Origin: Zasmidium citrigriseum
Taxonomy: Eukaryota; Ascomycota; Dothideomycetes; Mycosphaerellales; Mycosphaerellaceae
DNA: 64,000 bases
NCBI GenBank assembly: GCA_002786025.1
Contig: NHNW01000006.1
Coordinates: 186,001 to 250,000 of the forward strand
Direction of reading: 5' to 3'
Under the pieces are notes generated by a model. The model was not told where the DNA came from, ran no database searches, and saw only the letters and a program-made list of their open reading frames with translations. How positions within the stretch are numbered: position 1 is the first letter of the stretch; the number at the start of each line of letters is the position of its first letter. A program made the translations under genes and the position numbers. This document shows positions 10,427-21,749 of the stretch, piece after piece.

Positions 10427-12345
10427 ATTGTATATAATATCTCTTTCTTCTGTAATAATGATTTGATGAATGGATGTGTTGGGGGGAGTTGGGACGGAGG
10501 GGATTATGTACAATAGTCACGAGTCCACGACGACGACCGAACAAAATTCCTATGTCAAGTTCACCCATCCTCTGCGGTCGAACCCATCTGCATAATCGCT
10601 CTCTTCTCGCCAAAGCAACCTTCGCGTTCCAGGTTGTCTGCTAAGTCAAGCTCTTGCTGCCTCAGACTTGAAAAGCTAGTCCAGTCTCGATCAGTTCACT
10701 TGAGCGCCAACCCTTGACTCTGCCATTACACTTGCTGGAGATTTTCTCTCGATCCAGACGCTCCATCCACTCCTCTCAACTTCACCTGGCCATTCTGAGT
10801 GCGATCTCTCTCCCATCACGGCATTTTCGGCACTCGATCTCGGGCTCAATGGCATAGAAAATAGTAAACTGATTCGAGAGAGATATCTTCGTGGAGTTGG
10901 ACAGCTCTCGGGTATGGATGTGACAGGCAGCAAACAGGACTTAGGAGTGCTGTAGGTGCTGAGTCTGGGGCTATGGAGCATGATCGGACGGACGAAGGGG
11001 AAGCGACAATTGACTCTGTGGATGTGTGATTGCTGTGTCCCAGCGGTGTGGTCGAGATGCGGCAGCGAAGGGAAGGATTACGCCCTGCTCGCCTATGCAC
11101 AGGAGGCAGATGAAGTGAGTGCCGATGGATACACGTGGCAGACCCCATGCACGCAGAGACGGACGATCACACACGGGAGCCAATTCCTCGACTTTGCTGC
11201 GTGCTCCCGCTGCACGGGCATTAGAGGGCCGTTCATGCAGCATCACACGTATCATATCAGGACACGTAGGGCGGGAGCCATGCTGGAAGACGGGATCAAA
11301 GCTGGATGGGAGCCTTCCCATGCAAGCGACGTCGAGCTGGAGAGCTCATATGAGGATAGGCTGCGAGGTCATACCGGTGAACAGCAGCCTGGCACATTAG
11401 TCTCAAGACCAAGGGCTGAGTGTGACATGCCGGGCCCGTCTTGGAACTCCGTGGGCGACATCCATTGGTAAGGAAATGACAACAATCCAACGGTGGTGTG
11501 GTGTAGAGTAAGCCTCGTATGGATTCATCGCTGTAGCATGCAAGCATCGTCTCATTTCTTTTCGCTCTCGCTGCGCAGTGGCATTGGTGCCACGCCGCGT
11601 ATCCTCAACCCAATCCAATCCAATCATGCGCGCTAGCCTGCTGCGAAGGAGATACCAACAAAATGCTTTCGACAATTAACGCCACCCAAATGCAGGTCTG
11701 ATGTAAAACAAAAACGCAGCGCACGCAGAACTAAGAGCATCTCCTGGAAGCCAAGCAAGTTGGGGTATCCTGAAAAGCGTTCGATGCCAAGACCGTGATA
11801 TTCGAAGGAAGCGAGGGCCAGCAAAAATTTTGCGATCAATCCGTTTATTCCATGGATCCGTTTCTTTCGTTCTCCCAAAACGCCAACCTGGTATTGGCAT
11901 CCCCGCTATCATGCAAAGCGCAGTGTAAGAAGAGGGTAGTGTGCGTATTCCAGTTCAAATCCAAGTCGTGGTCACGTCCATGTCCAGCCCAACGGAGGTA
12001 ATGATGTCCTTTGCCAAATGATGATGGTATTCATGTCCGGGGCAGTTTCATTCTGGCCGGACGGCCGATGTGCAAAATGTGACGAGAAGATGGTCCAAAT
12101 CCCAGGAGACCTTGTATGGAGGGTGGTCCCTTGGCATGGCAAGAACAAGAATCCATGTGGCTTAGTGTTCCTCAATGGCAACGAGGATCCTATCTTCGTC
12201 CGGAACGCCCACTGGAGGATCCACCAACACGGCCGAAGACGCTCTGACGGTTTGGATTGCTCCCGGCTGGTCGTCCATCAGTTGGGCCTGAACTTGGGGC
12301 AGCTGACGCGGATGCATCAGTTCCTGTTAAAACACACTGTCGCAA
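10427..12345. other. Long intergenic region between convergent receptor and RfeG genes
   Basis: This 1.9-kb region lies downstream of both flanking genes. The open frames present (for example 10956-11471 plus, which starts at a non-ATG codon) show no family features or plausible splice structure. If the alternative last exon of the RfeG-like gene is used, its coding part would reach down to 12190. Otherwise I see nothing supportable. Confidence 0.5.
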
Positions 12346-13535
12346 TCAACGGTACTTACCCCTGCCGCCATACTGGTCATATTGACTCGGCGGCATCGCG
12401 CCATAACTACTGGTACGGGTCAGCATTGCATGTGACAGTAGGCAACCTCCTTGGTGCGAACCTTGGCTGTGCCGGGCTGGATATCGGCTCTCGATCTCGT
12501 GCAGAGACGGAGGAGACGGTGGCCGCCGGACTAGGGTAAGCATACCTCGGATCCGAGTATTCTGGCTGTTGGTATCTTGCATCCCGGGGCTCACGTCCTT
12601 GTGGTGGCTGTCCAAATGATCCGGGGCCATAGTTTTCCGCTCGGCTGGGCACCGATGGGGTCTGCTCGAACGAAGACACCGGGACATAGTAGTTGCCTTG
12701 CCTCACATAGCCAGGTGGAGCACCATCATTGGACTGTGGGTAGCTTGGAGCGTACCGAGGTTCTTGGCCACCATATGGAGCAGATACTGGAGGGCGTCCG
12801 TTGAATCCGCCCTGGGACATGGGCGCGTCCGATGGGAACGATGACCTACCGTCCGGCGCATAGCCTCTGGAGTCAGATGGGAATGCTCTGCCGTCCGGCG
12901 GGTATGGAGCACGTGTATCCGGCTGGAAACCTCCACGGGACACTTGCGGAGGTGGATCAATCTGCATTCTGTCCTGCATCCTTTCGACTGGTATCCTGCT
13001 TTCCCGCGAGGCTGGCAGCCCATATGGTCCATCTACTGAAGGGGAGTCTCCATCACGGCGGTTGTGGGAGGTTCGGCTCGCGCTCGAAGCGTGGTAGGTC
13101 GAAGAGCCCACGTAAGGTTCTAAGAATGCGTCAGGTCCTGTATACCCTGACACATCAACGGTGAGTGGGCTGTGACTACCTCGAGTGCCCGTCTGGCGCT
13201 GTTCTTGTCGCCAGCGCGCAGAGTCTGCACGCAAATCTGCGATCATAGCCTGAGAATTCGTTAGCGCAGGTTGGTCATGATCTTGATGCGATGTCATACA
13301 GATGTCAAATTCCTGTAGGCCTTGATCCAGTATCCTTGGACACCCTACTACATGGTAAGCATCATAGTCGCAGTCCTTTGGTGGCATCGAGGCGGCTGAC
13401 CTGGTTCTCGCCGGTGCCCAGCCCAGGCCGTACGGTCGCATCGTTGCCCAAATATCGCTGGATGTCGGCAGAAATGACATGACGATCGATACCATCGCCT
13501 GGCACGAACCACTGGCGCGCAATCTCCTGAGGCAT
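12346..13535 (-). CDS. rfeG: RfeG-like transcription factor homologue
   Basis: Four exons on the minus strand (13535-13401, 13344-13300, 13249-12462, 12409-12346) give 343 residues. The start MPQEIARQWFVPGDGIDRHV, followed by ISADIQRYLGNDATVRPG, GYWIKAYRNLTS and AMIADLRADSARW, is the conserved N-terminal block of the family annotated as transcription factor RfeG in Aspergillus. The first two introns (56 and 50 nt) fall exactly where they restore that block. The remainder is Pro/Gly/Ser/Tyr-rich and probably disordered. Intron 3 (52 nt, branch GCTGAC) joins to SSYGAMPPSQYDQYGG before a stop. A perfect GTAAGT inside the last codons allows another splice, described in the findings. The molecular function of the family is poorly established, so the name is a homology label. 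Confidence 0.85.
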
Positions 13536-15074
13536 GATGGGTAGTCCTATCCAAGTGGTCTAGCAGAGGAAGGCAGAAGGAAGTCCAATCCTGGCGTGGC
13601 AGCCAATATAGAGGGAGCACAGCTGGACACTCCTGACGGGAAGGCGAGAGTTTGGCCGCTGAGTCCTGTGGTATAAGACGGGCGCGCGGTGGGCGGTCAA
13701 CAATGAAACCCAAAGTGTGGCCGAGACAGCAGAGCCTGGAGGCTTTCAAAGGCCGGGAATCCCAGTCTTGTGGCCGTACGGATCGGGCACAAGTGGTAAC
13801 CCAAAAAGCGGCAGAGTTCGCAGATCCGGGATGGAAGGCACAGAGGAGCAAAGAGGACGAAGACAAGAAAGCTGGCGGCGGGCGGCGGGTGATATGCAGC
13901 GGGCGGCGGAGGGAGGGCGAGGCTGAAGAAGAGACTGACGGTCCGGTGAGGTGTGGGTGTGATTCTCTGGGAGGCGGCGGGAGCGAGGGGCTCTGCCTGT
14001 GAGTGCCCAAGCGGCCTGTGCGCTTTTCGTGCGGTGGAGCCTATCACAGCCAGCAGGCGAGGAATCCACTGGCGCGCAGCACGACCGTGACGCTGGCGCT
14101 GACCGGCCGCTGTGGCTTGTTGTTTGCTGCTGTTCCCTGTGCGGTGGGCCGAGGATGTGGCCGGGAGACGAAGCAAGCAGCAAGCGGGAGGGCAATCGTG
14201 ATGCAGCGTCGCGGGCGGTCTGGCAGGGCGAAACGCTTTGTATCTGCCAGAGACAGGATGACGGCAGCGCGCTGGTCGTTGGGTGGTGTGCGGTGACGAG
14301 AGCCCGACGAGCAGCGCCTGCCCGCCGACTGGTCCACACGACGTGGCGTTGGGTATTAAGGCAGCGACGCTAGCCAACCTTGGTGCCACATGCTTGGCCG
14401 TCATCGTTGATATCCATGACAATCCACGAAGCAGAAACATGGCTCTTGCGATGCTTGAGCGTGTCTGGACACAGATCCACTTCCAGGTTGGCACACTGTC
14501 GAGATAGCCCACCACGGATATACATCCCTCCGTCTCGCCAACGTCAACTGGCAGTCACTCGACGACGACTGGAGCCTTCCTGTCCACACAACCTGTATAC
14601 GGCATGTCTGGTCATCGCTGTGAGGCCGCTGGACATCCTCATTGCTGGTCAGCTCGGGTACACGCCTCCACGTACACGGAGATGCTTGATGCACCTCCTC
14701 GAGCACCACTCCTCACTACTGTATTACTACTGTGACCTGCGCAGCGGCGGGTCTTTGCAGCGCACGTCGCAGCAACTGGCACGCCGCCCATTCGGCCTGC
14801 TGTAGCACCCGCTCTGTCGTGTACGCCTGCGATTGGAAACTAATTTAGTCCTGCGAGATGCTGCTCTCTGCTTGCGTCTGCATTGCAGATTCTTCGGCGC
14901 TACTATTAAACCACCTATCCACGCCCGTCTGCGCGCAACACAAGGAAGCCTGGCCTTCGTAAGGCATTCACTCACTGGACTCCATCCCTTTCCGAGGCCA
15001 TATTCTCACCACTCGTTGGTGCTGACTGCGATTTGCAACGCCATCATCTGGGTGAATCCCGCCCCGACGCTGCG
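13536..15074. other. Intergenic, RfeG upstream region
   Basis: This 1.5-kb interval holds the RfeG promoter and leader and the GST 3' end. Long open frames exist on both strands (for example 13697-14515 minus), but their Arg/Pro/Ser-rich content and overlap with each other look like chance in GC-rich leader DNA. An AATATAGAGG patch near 13606-13615 (TATA-like on the minus strand, about 75 nt upstream of the ATG) is the only candidate element. Confidence 0.45.
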
Positions 15075-16369
15075 TTAGAGTCTGGCCGCGCTATTGATTG
15101 CGCGGATTCGAAATTGCCAGCGTGGAGCGTGGATGCGAATCTCCTCGCCCGACTGCGCTTGCACCGCGATCGCCTCTTCCTCCTTTGTCAACTTGACCAA
15201 GCGGCCACGATCCTGTACAACCACTGGCTTCAGCATACTCTCAAGGAACGGGGAAAGATCTGCTTGTTCTGGCTCACCTGGTGCGTGAATCCACCACCGT
15301 CCGTGGGATACAACTCCACCAGAGTACCTTCCTTCAACTTGAGAGGGTCGGCCTCGTCGACCAAGGTATCCCTGTCGGAGAAGTCGGATGAAACGATCAA
15401 CTTCACGGCATCTACACCGCCGAGCGATACACTTTCTCGCACACGTGCTCGGGCTACGTCAAGCTCTTTCCTGTAACGTCTCACCCAAGCGTGGGTTTTT
15501 GGGTATCGATCTTCGCCAAACTCCTCCTTTATTGGGTTCAGATCGTTGAGGAACCAGTTCAGAACCCAGACGCCTGGGCTCGCACTTTCATTAATATGCG
15601 CTCCTCCCGGTCTCGAAGTGAACTGTGATGTACAACTTACCTTCCAGCTCAGCTAACGATATTGTCTCAGTGCCGGCGACCCAATTTCTGTCGTCCACGA
15701 ACAAGGATTCGATGATATCGAAACACTGCCGCATGTGGATGATGCTTTCTGGCCGCCACAACTTTGCGTCTTCAATACTTGGAGGCGGCCCAAAGAAGCC
15801 TGCCCGATCTTTTTGGAACGCAGGAGACTTCATTAAAGCCGAATCTCGAGGGATCTGTTTCACAGCAAACTGAATCACGCTTCCTTCGATATTGAACTTC
15901 TGCAACAGCTGCGCCAATCCCTTCGTCTCTGGGCTCGAAAGTCCAGGATACTTGGACGAAGCTGGGAATAACTCCTCAAGCTTCGATATCATCAGACGCG
16001 TGTCCAAGTATACGTCTCGCCCAATCGCCATGACGGGCGAGCGACGGTATTGCACCCCCAAAGCATCGAGGTCCGGCCGTGGGAGGATGGGTGGCTGGAT
16101 CTGTGAAATGTCAATATATCTTGATGCCCTACGCAACGGGCACCATCCTGGCTCGTGAGTATGCGAACGTCAGGCTACGTACACATTCGGCGTGCTCGAT
16201 ATTGCGGAGCGTGAGGTAGGCTTTTACTCTTCCTGTAAGTCATCAGCACAACAAAAACATATTGAGCATGCTTCATTCCCGTATACTACGTACGTCCATA
16301 CGGCGACGCCGGGTACCAAAACAACACAATCCCATTAGGCGCCGCGGCATTGGTGCCCGACATCTTCAT
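15075..16369 (-). CDS. Glutathione S-transferase-like protein with C-terminal extension
   Basis: Five exons (16369-16294, 16232-16183, 16100-15641, 15573-15278, 15212-15075) give 339 residues. Residues about 12-90 form a thioredoxin-like GST domain: IVLFWYPASPYGRRVKAYL, then CIQPPILPRPDL, then RRSPVMAIGRDVYLDTRLMI. A helical GST domain follows (VWVLNWFLNDLNP). The last 90 or so residues (for example DPLKLKEGTLVELYPTDGG, then RGRLVKLTKEE and EEIRIHAPRWQFRI) form a small beta-rich extra domain found in a fungal GST subgroup. I recall this as a domain of unknown function and did not verify it. The substrate is unknown, and glutathione conjugation is only inferred. A second ATG six nt downstream (16363) is an equally good start. 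The gene shares no obvious pathway with its neighbours. Confidence 0.87.
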
Positions 16370-17384
16370 TAAGCTTAATGCCGCAGTGAACGGATGCAGG
16401 AAAGATGCTGCGCGAGTGGGCGGCAGTTGGATGGTGATCTCATGCGCGTTGACGAAGGTGTGTCTGTCGGACGAAGCTTAATGATGGAGAAGTGAGGTCA
16501 GGGTCTGTATAAAAGAATGTAGACACTGACTCGTACTTTTCTGTCGGCTACAAATGGGTTGGTGGACGAGAGATTTTCACCTCGGGCTGAAGTCCCCGCA
16601 TGTGATGGGCGGAGGGTCCAGCGATCACTTCACTTCGAACTTCCTTCATGGTCTTTCTTAATGGCATGTGATGACCACGTGCTAAGCACAAACGTGATGG
16701 CACAGATGGCCTGTGATAAAGTTCGACTGCACATGTAACGATTTCTCAAGTTGGCTGCATAGACATCGATTGAGGAAAAAGAACCTCGTTTCAATGTCAA
16801 TGTCCAATATGCCTCACGCATCCTGAACATCATTGAACTCTACGAAACTCCTGTTGACCTTTTTCTCTCATCCTCTAATCCTCCTTCACTTAACATTGCT
16901 GCCCGAACTACTTTGTGAACCTTTCGTAGTCACCAGTCAACTCGAATTCAATTCTCGCACAATATAGCTTGGATGCGATCATTATCTGCTACATTGCATC
17001 CCTTCATACTTCCATTAGCAGACACACTTATTGGGCATCAAGCCTAAGCATATAAAATCCTCTCACTAAAACCATCCGGTCATAGCAAGATCTCTATACC
17101 GAGCTGAAGCCCATCGTGAGGCAAAGCTTATCGGACTTCGAAACTTGACGTCTGCCATTGGTTCTGAATTTGGATTCGATACATGTTTCATCTTCTGGGC
17201 GGGTGAGGATGAAGCGGCATCGTGTTCACAACTGCGTATCCTTCCATTCCTAGAGATATTCGCTCTACTACTCCCACGCGCCGCCGTGCTGAGAACAAAG
17301 GAGACGATATGTACATACATGCGTTCAGAAAGCACATCGCGCTGAGCTGTACAGAGCCCATATAGTTTTCTTTCATTGTTGCCT
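16370..17384. other. Intergenic, GST upstream / complex I gene downstream
   Basis: This 1.0-kb spacer is relatively A/T-rich and has only short open frames on both strands. It should contain the GST promoter and the 3' UTR of the 51-kDa subunit gene. Nothing else is recognisable. Confidence 0.5.
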
Positions 17385-18973
17385 CTATTGTCCAGGTGAG
17401 ATGAGCATACCCTTCTTCTGTGCATCATGCTCCCAACCACCAGCCAACGCCTCGCCACCTGCTCTCCTAGAGTTCTCAGCTATCCTCGCCTCAAGCTCTG
17501 GTCGGAAATGTCTGATGAGACCCTGGATGGGCCATGCGAAAGCCTCTCCTAGAGCGCAGATAGTGTGGCCTTCGACTTGCTTGGTAAGTTCCTGCATCAT
17601 GTCGATTTCTCGTGCTCGTGCGGTGCCGGCTTCGAATCGCTTCATGATCTGGTCGGTCCACTTTGAGCCCTCACGGCAAGGTGTGCATTGACCGCAAGAC
17701 TCGTGGTGGTAGAACTTGGAGAGACGGGAGATGGCACGGACGACATCGGTTGACTGGTCCATGACGATGACCGCGGCGGTTCCGAGACCAGACTGACTGT
17801 CCTTGAGAGCATCGAAGTCCATCAACTGGTCGTCGCAGATCTTCCTGGGCAGAATAGGGGTGGATGAACCACCTGGAATGACGGCCTTGAGATTGTCCCA
17901 ACCGCCGGTCACACCACCGCAGTGCTTATCGATCAGCTCGCGAAGAGGAATGGACATCTCTTCCTCAACAGTGCAGGGGTTGTTGACGTGGCCAGAGATA
18001 CAGAAGAGCTTGGTACCAGAGTTTCGTTCACGGCCAAAGGAGTTGAACCATTCGCCTCCTCTTCTGATGATAGTTGGGGCGACAGCGATAGTCTCGACGT
18101 TGGCGACAGTGGATGGGCATCCGAAAAGACCAACGGCAGCCGGGAACGGGGGCTTTAAGCGAGGCTTGCCAGGCTTGCCCTCGAGAGATTCGATCAAAGA
18201 TGTCTCCTCACCGCAGACATAAGCACCCATACCACGGTGTACGAAGACGTCGAAGTCGTAGCCCGAGTTGCATGCGTTCTTGCCGAGGAAGCCAGCCTTG
18301 TAAGCCTCCTGGATGGCGCGTTGGAGGACGGTCGCCTCGTGGTAGAACTCGCCACGGATGTAGATGTATGCTGCGGTGCACTACGTGTATTCTGTTAGCC
18401 GTTGTCCCCATTTTCGCAAGTATCTGCCCAACATACGTTCATGGCACGTCCAGCCACAAGACAGCCCTCAATGAGCTTGTGCGGGTCCTTTCGCATGATC
18501 TCTCGGTCCTTACATGTGCCAGGCTCTCCCTCGTCAGCATTGACGACCAGATACCGTGGCTTGGTGTCCTCATCCCATCCCTTGAAGTTCATGAAGCTCC
18601 ACTTCATGCCAGATGGGAAACCAGCGCCACCACGACCTCTGAGTCCCGATGTCTTGATCTCAGAGATGAGCCAGTCGTGGCCCTTCTCGATGATTTCCTT
18701 TGTCTTATACCAATCTCCGTACTTCATCGCGCTCTTGAGATCGGCGCCGTGGTGGCCGTAAAGATTGGTGAAGATGCGGTCCTGGTCCTTGAGGCCGCCG
18801 TGTCGGTGGACCGGAGGGGCGTCCTGCACGGTAGCCATTCCTCGCTTCTGCTGGCCATCCTGGGAGACTGCCTGTGCTGGCGAGGTCGTCGAGAGCGCGC
18901 GAACGGAGGCCTTTGGCAGGGAGGTGGTGGCGGAGGAGCGGAGCGCGGCCTTGCTGGCGGGCGTGGACAGCAT
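17385..18973 (-). CDS. NUO51: NADH:ubiquinone oxidoreductase 51-kDa flavoprotein subunit
   Basis: Two exons (18973-18437 and 18380-17385) with a 56-nt intron (GTATGT...CGTAG) give 510 residues. The N-terminus is rich in Ala, Ser, Arg and Lys and poor in acids, a clear mitochondrial presequence. [10 protein letters not shown] at about 113-122 is the NADH/FMN-binding loop, and [18 protein letters not shown] at about 230-247 is a second conserved block. ESCGQCTPC (Cys408, 411, 414) with Cys454 in HTICALG supplies the four ligands of 4Fe-4S cluster N3. This subunit is the NADH entry point of complex I in the matrix arm. All key residues are present and the length is normal. It is divergent from the next gene across 741 nt. 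Confidence 0.97.
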
Positions 18974-19714
18974 GGTGGTGTATGCGATTGAGGCTGTCGG
19001 TATTCGTCAGAATGAGTTCGGCTTCGTCGCCTCTGAACGCTCCGGGCGTGGATTGAGGTGGTTGCGGCGAAGAGCACGTTTGATGCCGTTGCGAAGTAAT
19101 GGAGTCGATGATGAATGGACTTGCAGCCATTGGCTCGGGTGCTCGGACACAAGCGAAACTCAATATTACCTCGCCTCCTCTGAGCGTCTCGACCTGTTCT
19201 TCTCTTCCTTCACCTTTCACACCTCTATTTGATCTATAACCACTAAAGACTGCAGTCTTTCGTCTATTGAATAACTACCCTTTGAGCAAGATGAGATCCT
19301 CGAGTCCCCGCATCGCCGACGTGAGAAATGAACCAAAGCATTGGCACGAGAGGCGGCTCCGTCTTGCTCTACCTTAGGTAGGGACGATTTGTGTTCTCGT
19401 AATTCATTATCTCACTGGTCTGGATATTCATTAGCATTGGAAGACAACGGTGATGTTGATGTTGGTTGTCGGCACTCTATCTTGAGAGACGGTGCTAGTA
19501 AGCTCAGCGTTGAGTTGATGCCCCTTTCACATGAAGCTCTCGATTTCTTGCAGTGACGCTAACGGCAGCGATCCCCGCGCCTTGTATCCGGTTCAGCTTT
19601 CGCTATTCACATCGACAGCGACACAGACGACACGATCTCTGGCGAGAGACCTACCGGCGAGACAACTCTTCTCAACATCGACACCTTCACCGCCGCTCGG
19701 GCTACGACAGCGCT
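18974..19714. promoter_or_regulatory. Divergent promoter region, NUO51 and coiled-coil gene
   Basis: These 741 nt lie between two divergent start codons. No clear TATA or CCAAT box was identified. The plus-side frame stays open back to 19553 (a GTG or similar), but that extension is Arg/His-rich and unlike a protein, so it is treated as leader. Confidence 0.5.
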
Positions 19715-21044
19715 ATGGAATCTCCACCTCACGACGGGGAGCTCCTCGACCCAACTACCTCCGAGCGCCAGTACTACCGCGAGCGCGTCACACTCCTCGA
19801 GCGTGAGATCTGGCGCCCTGGTGACGGTGAAGGTGATCAAGGCACAGACTATTTCGACCGCTCCGGCCCTCCACTTCCACTTGAGAATCGTTGGCGTCTT
19901 TTTCAGGTAAGTCAAGACTCTCCGCATCGAAGACTGCTTCCACACAGCCGCACAAGTGCACTGGTCATTGAAGCCGAGGCCAAAACTTCGAGATGCTAAT
20001 AACACTTCTCGTAGAGCGACATTGGAAAGATCACCGCCAAGAATCAGCCACCTCGATTTGTGATTTTAGACGACCGCGCAGTACATGAAGTGCTCGACTC
20101 AGACATTCCGCGTGCGAAACTCTCCAAGAACTGGCCACACGAGTTCGGTGGACCCGGCAAAGTTCGGACTCGACGGCCTCATCGTGGCCGACCTGCCATT
20201 CAAGACACTAGCGCTGAGGGCGACGCCAAATTCCACTCCACTACCACGGCGAATGGCAAAGAGACGTACTTCTTCTCTGGCGAGAAGGACTTTCAACCCA
20301 TCTTCTACCGATATGAGCCTCCTCCGGAAGAGGCAAAGAAGCCGAAGCGGAAGCGCATGCCATCTCCAACGTCGGAGGAATACAACCCTCGAGGACACGG
20401 CCACAATCAATACACACCTAAGGACATGATGGTCAAGAACGGGGCAGCATCTTTCAGTCTGAAGGAAAAGAGGCCAGGCTTACCTCGACCGAACCGAACT
20501 CTCCCTGCAGACTCTATATCTCCTCCCAGGAGCTCCAGAGAGCGTTCGTCAGGGATGACTCCAGAGAATGGCATGACAATCCACGCTGCACTACACTTTG
20601 AGCCAAGCGAGGTAACTAAGACGTCCATTTAGAGCACCGGGCAAGCTGCTGACAAGTCAATAGATGCCGCCGAATATGGGTCACAACGAACGCCGTGCCT
20701 TCGAACAGCAGCACGCCGCACGTATTGTAGCCGGTGTCAAGAACGACGACGACATCAAGATGGTAGCCAACGAGTTGGCAAAGGCAAACGTAAAGGCTGC
20801 ACAGCAAGCTCACGAAATCGAGCACCTCAAGCAAGCCCTGACTTCCTCAGCGCATGACGAGCGTACGGCACAAGCGGAAGTCAAGAAGGCGAAAGCTCAA
20901 GTCACGAAGCATGGAGAGAAGATCTCGCAGCAGGCTACCGAGATTGCTACGTTGCAAGAACAAATTGCTACCGCTGAAGCAAAGCAAGCGGAAATGCAGG
21001 CAGAGGTCGAGGCTCTTCGTCAGGGACAATGGTATCATCCATAG
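19715..21044 (+). CDS. Uncharacterised coiled-coil protein
   Basis: Three exons (19715-19906, 20015-20611, 20664-21044) give 389 residues, with introns of 108 and 52 nt; the second has the branch sequence GCTGAC. I do not recognise the family. The N-terminal part has a compact segment (SDIGKITAKNQPPRFVILDD) that looks folded. The middle is basic and Pro/Ser-rich, with PKRKRMPSP resembling a nuclear localisation signal. The last 125 residues form a strong heptad-rich coiled coil ending EVEALRQGQWYHP, rich in Ala, Glu, Lys and Gln. A nuclear scaffold or chromosome-associated role is possible but is only inference. The start ATG follows poorly protein-like leader sequence. Confidence 0.75.
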
Positions 21045-21749
21045 AGATGGGACCGAGCAGAGGAAAAGACAAGCACGACCAGCGAAGATGCGTTGGCGTT
21101 CTCGGACTGCAATGGCCACACCCGGAGAACAAATCAAGCAAACGGACCACTTCACTGGACTGCTGCACGTGGGATTTCAACATCCCTCGTAACGGCGGCA
21201 GATGCGTTTAGCAGGATCGTAGGGTGGTCGTCGGCCTCTCGCCACTACATCGGCAAGTACACCTCTATTTATCAATCTCTTCCTGTTCACTGAAACGTCT
21301 CAAGGTATTCAAGTACGACTCTGAACCACTCTCGTTGATCTCATCATCCCCAGAAATCTTTCTCTGCCCAAGATACAACTTCTTCTACTGCCCATGCTCG
21401 TTGTCGCAAGCCGGCTCATCGCAAAGAAAGTTGCGGCACGCGCCGTCCCTCCTGCCTATTCAAGGCAAAGAGCGACTTTCACAATCACGACATCAGGCCC
21501 CGGACACTCGCGTGCAGCGACAAGGATGCCAGATGAATCGTCCGTGTCCCAACTAGTATTGGAACGCATGTTCGCATTGGCTGGGGTGATTGACGATGGA
21601 TCTTGCGTGCGAGCTGGAGGAGAAGGATTTGCTCGGACGTCACAAAGGTAGATATAGTTAAGCCAGCGGCCTTCACGGTAGGAGAGGCTTGCGTTCCTTT
21701 CCTCTCCGTTCCGTACTGCTGAGTGCTGGATCCGAACTATCCTATAGCC
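21045..21749. other. Intergenic, upstream of ACS transporter
   Basis: This 705-nt spacer holds the transporter promoter. The short open frames lack protein character, and no motif was recognised. Confidence 0.5.

Noticed and set aside
10956..11471. 171-codon plus-strand frame in the intergenic region
   Set aside because: Starts at a non-ATG codon, no domain, mixed Cys/Arg composition and antisense frames of similar length.
13697..14515. 272-codon minus-strand frame upstream of the RfeG-like gene
   Set aside because: Pro/Arg/Ser-rich composition, overlaps equally long frames on the other strand, no family feature; judged leader or promoter DNA.
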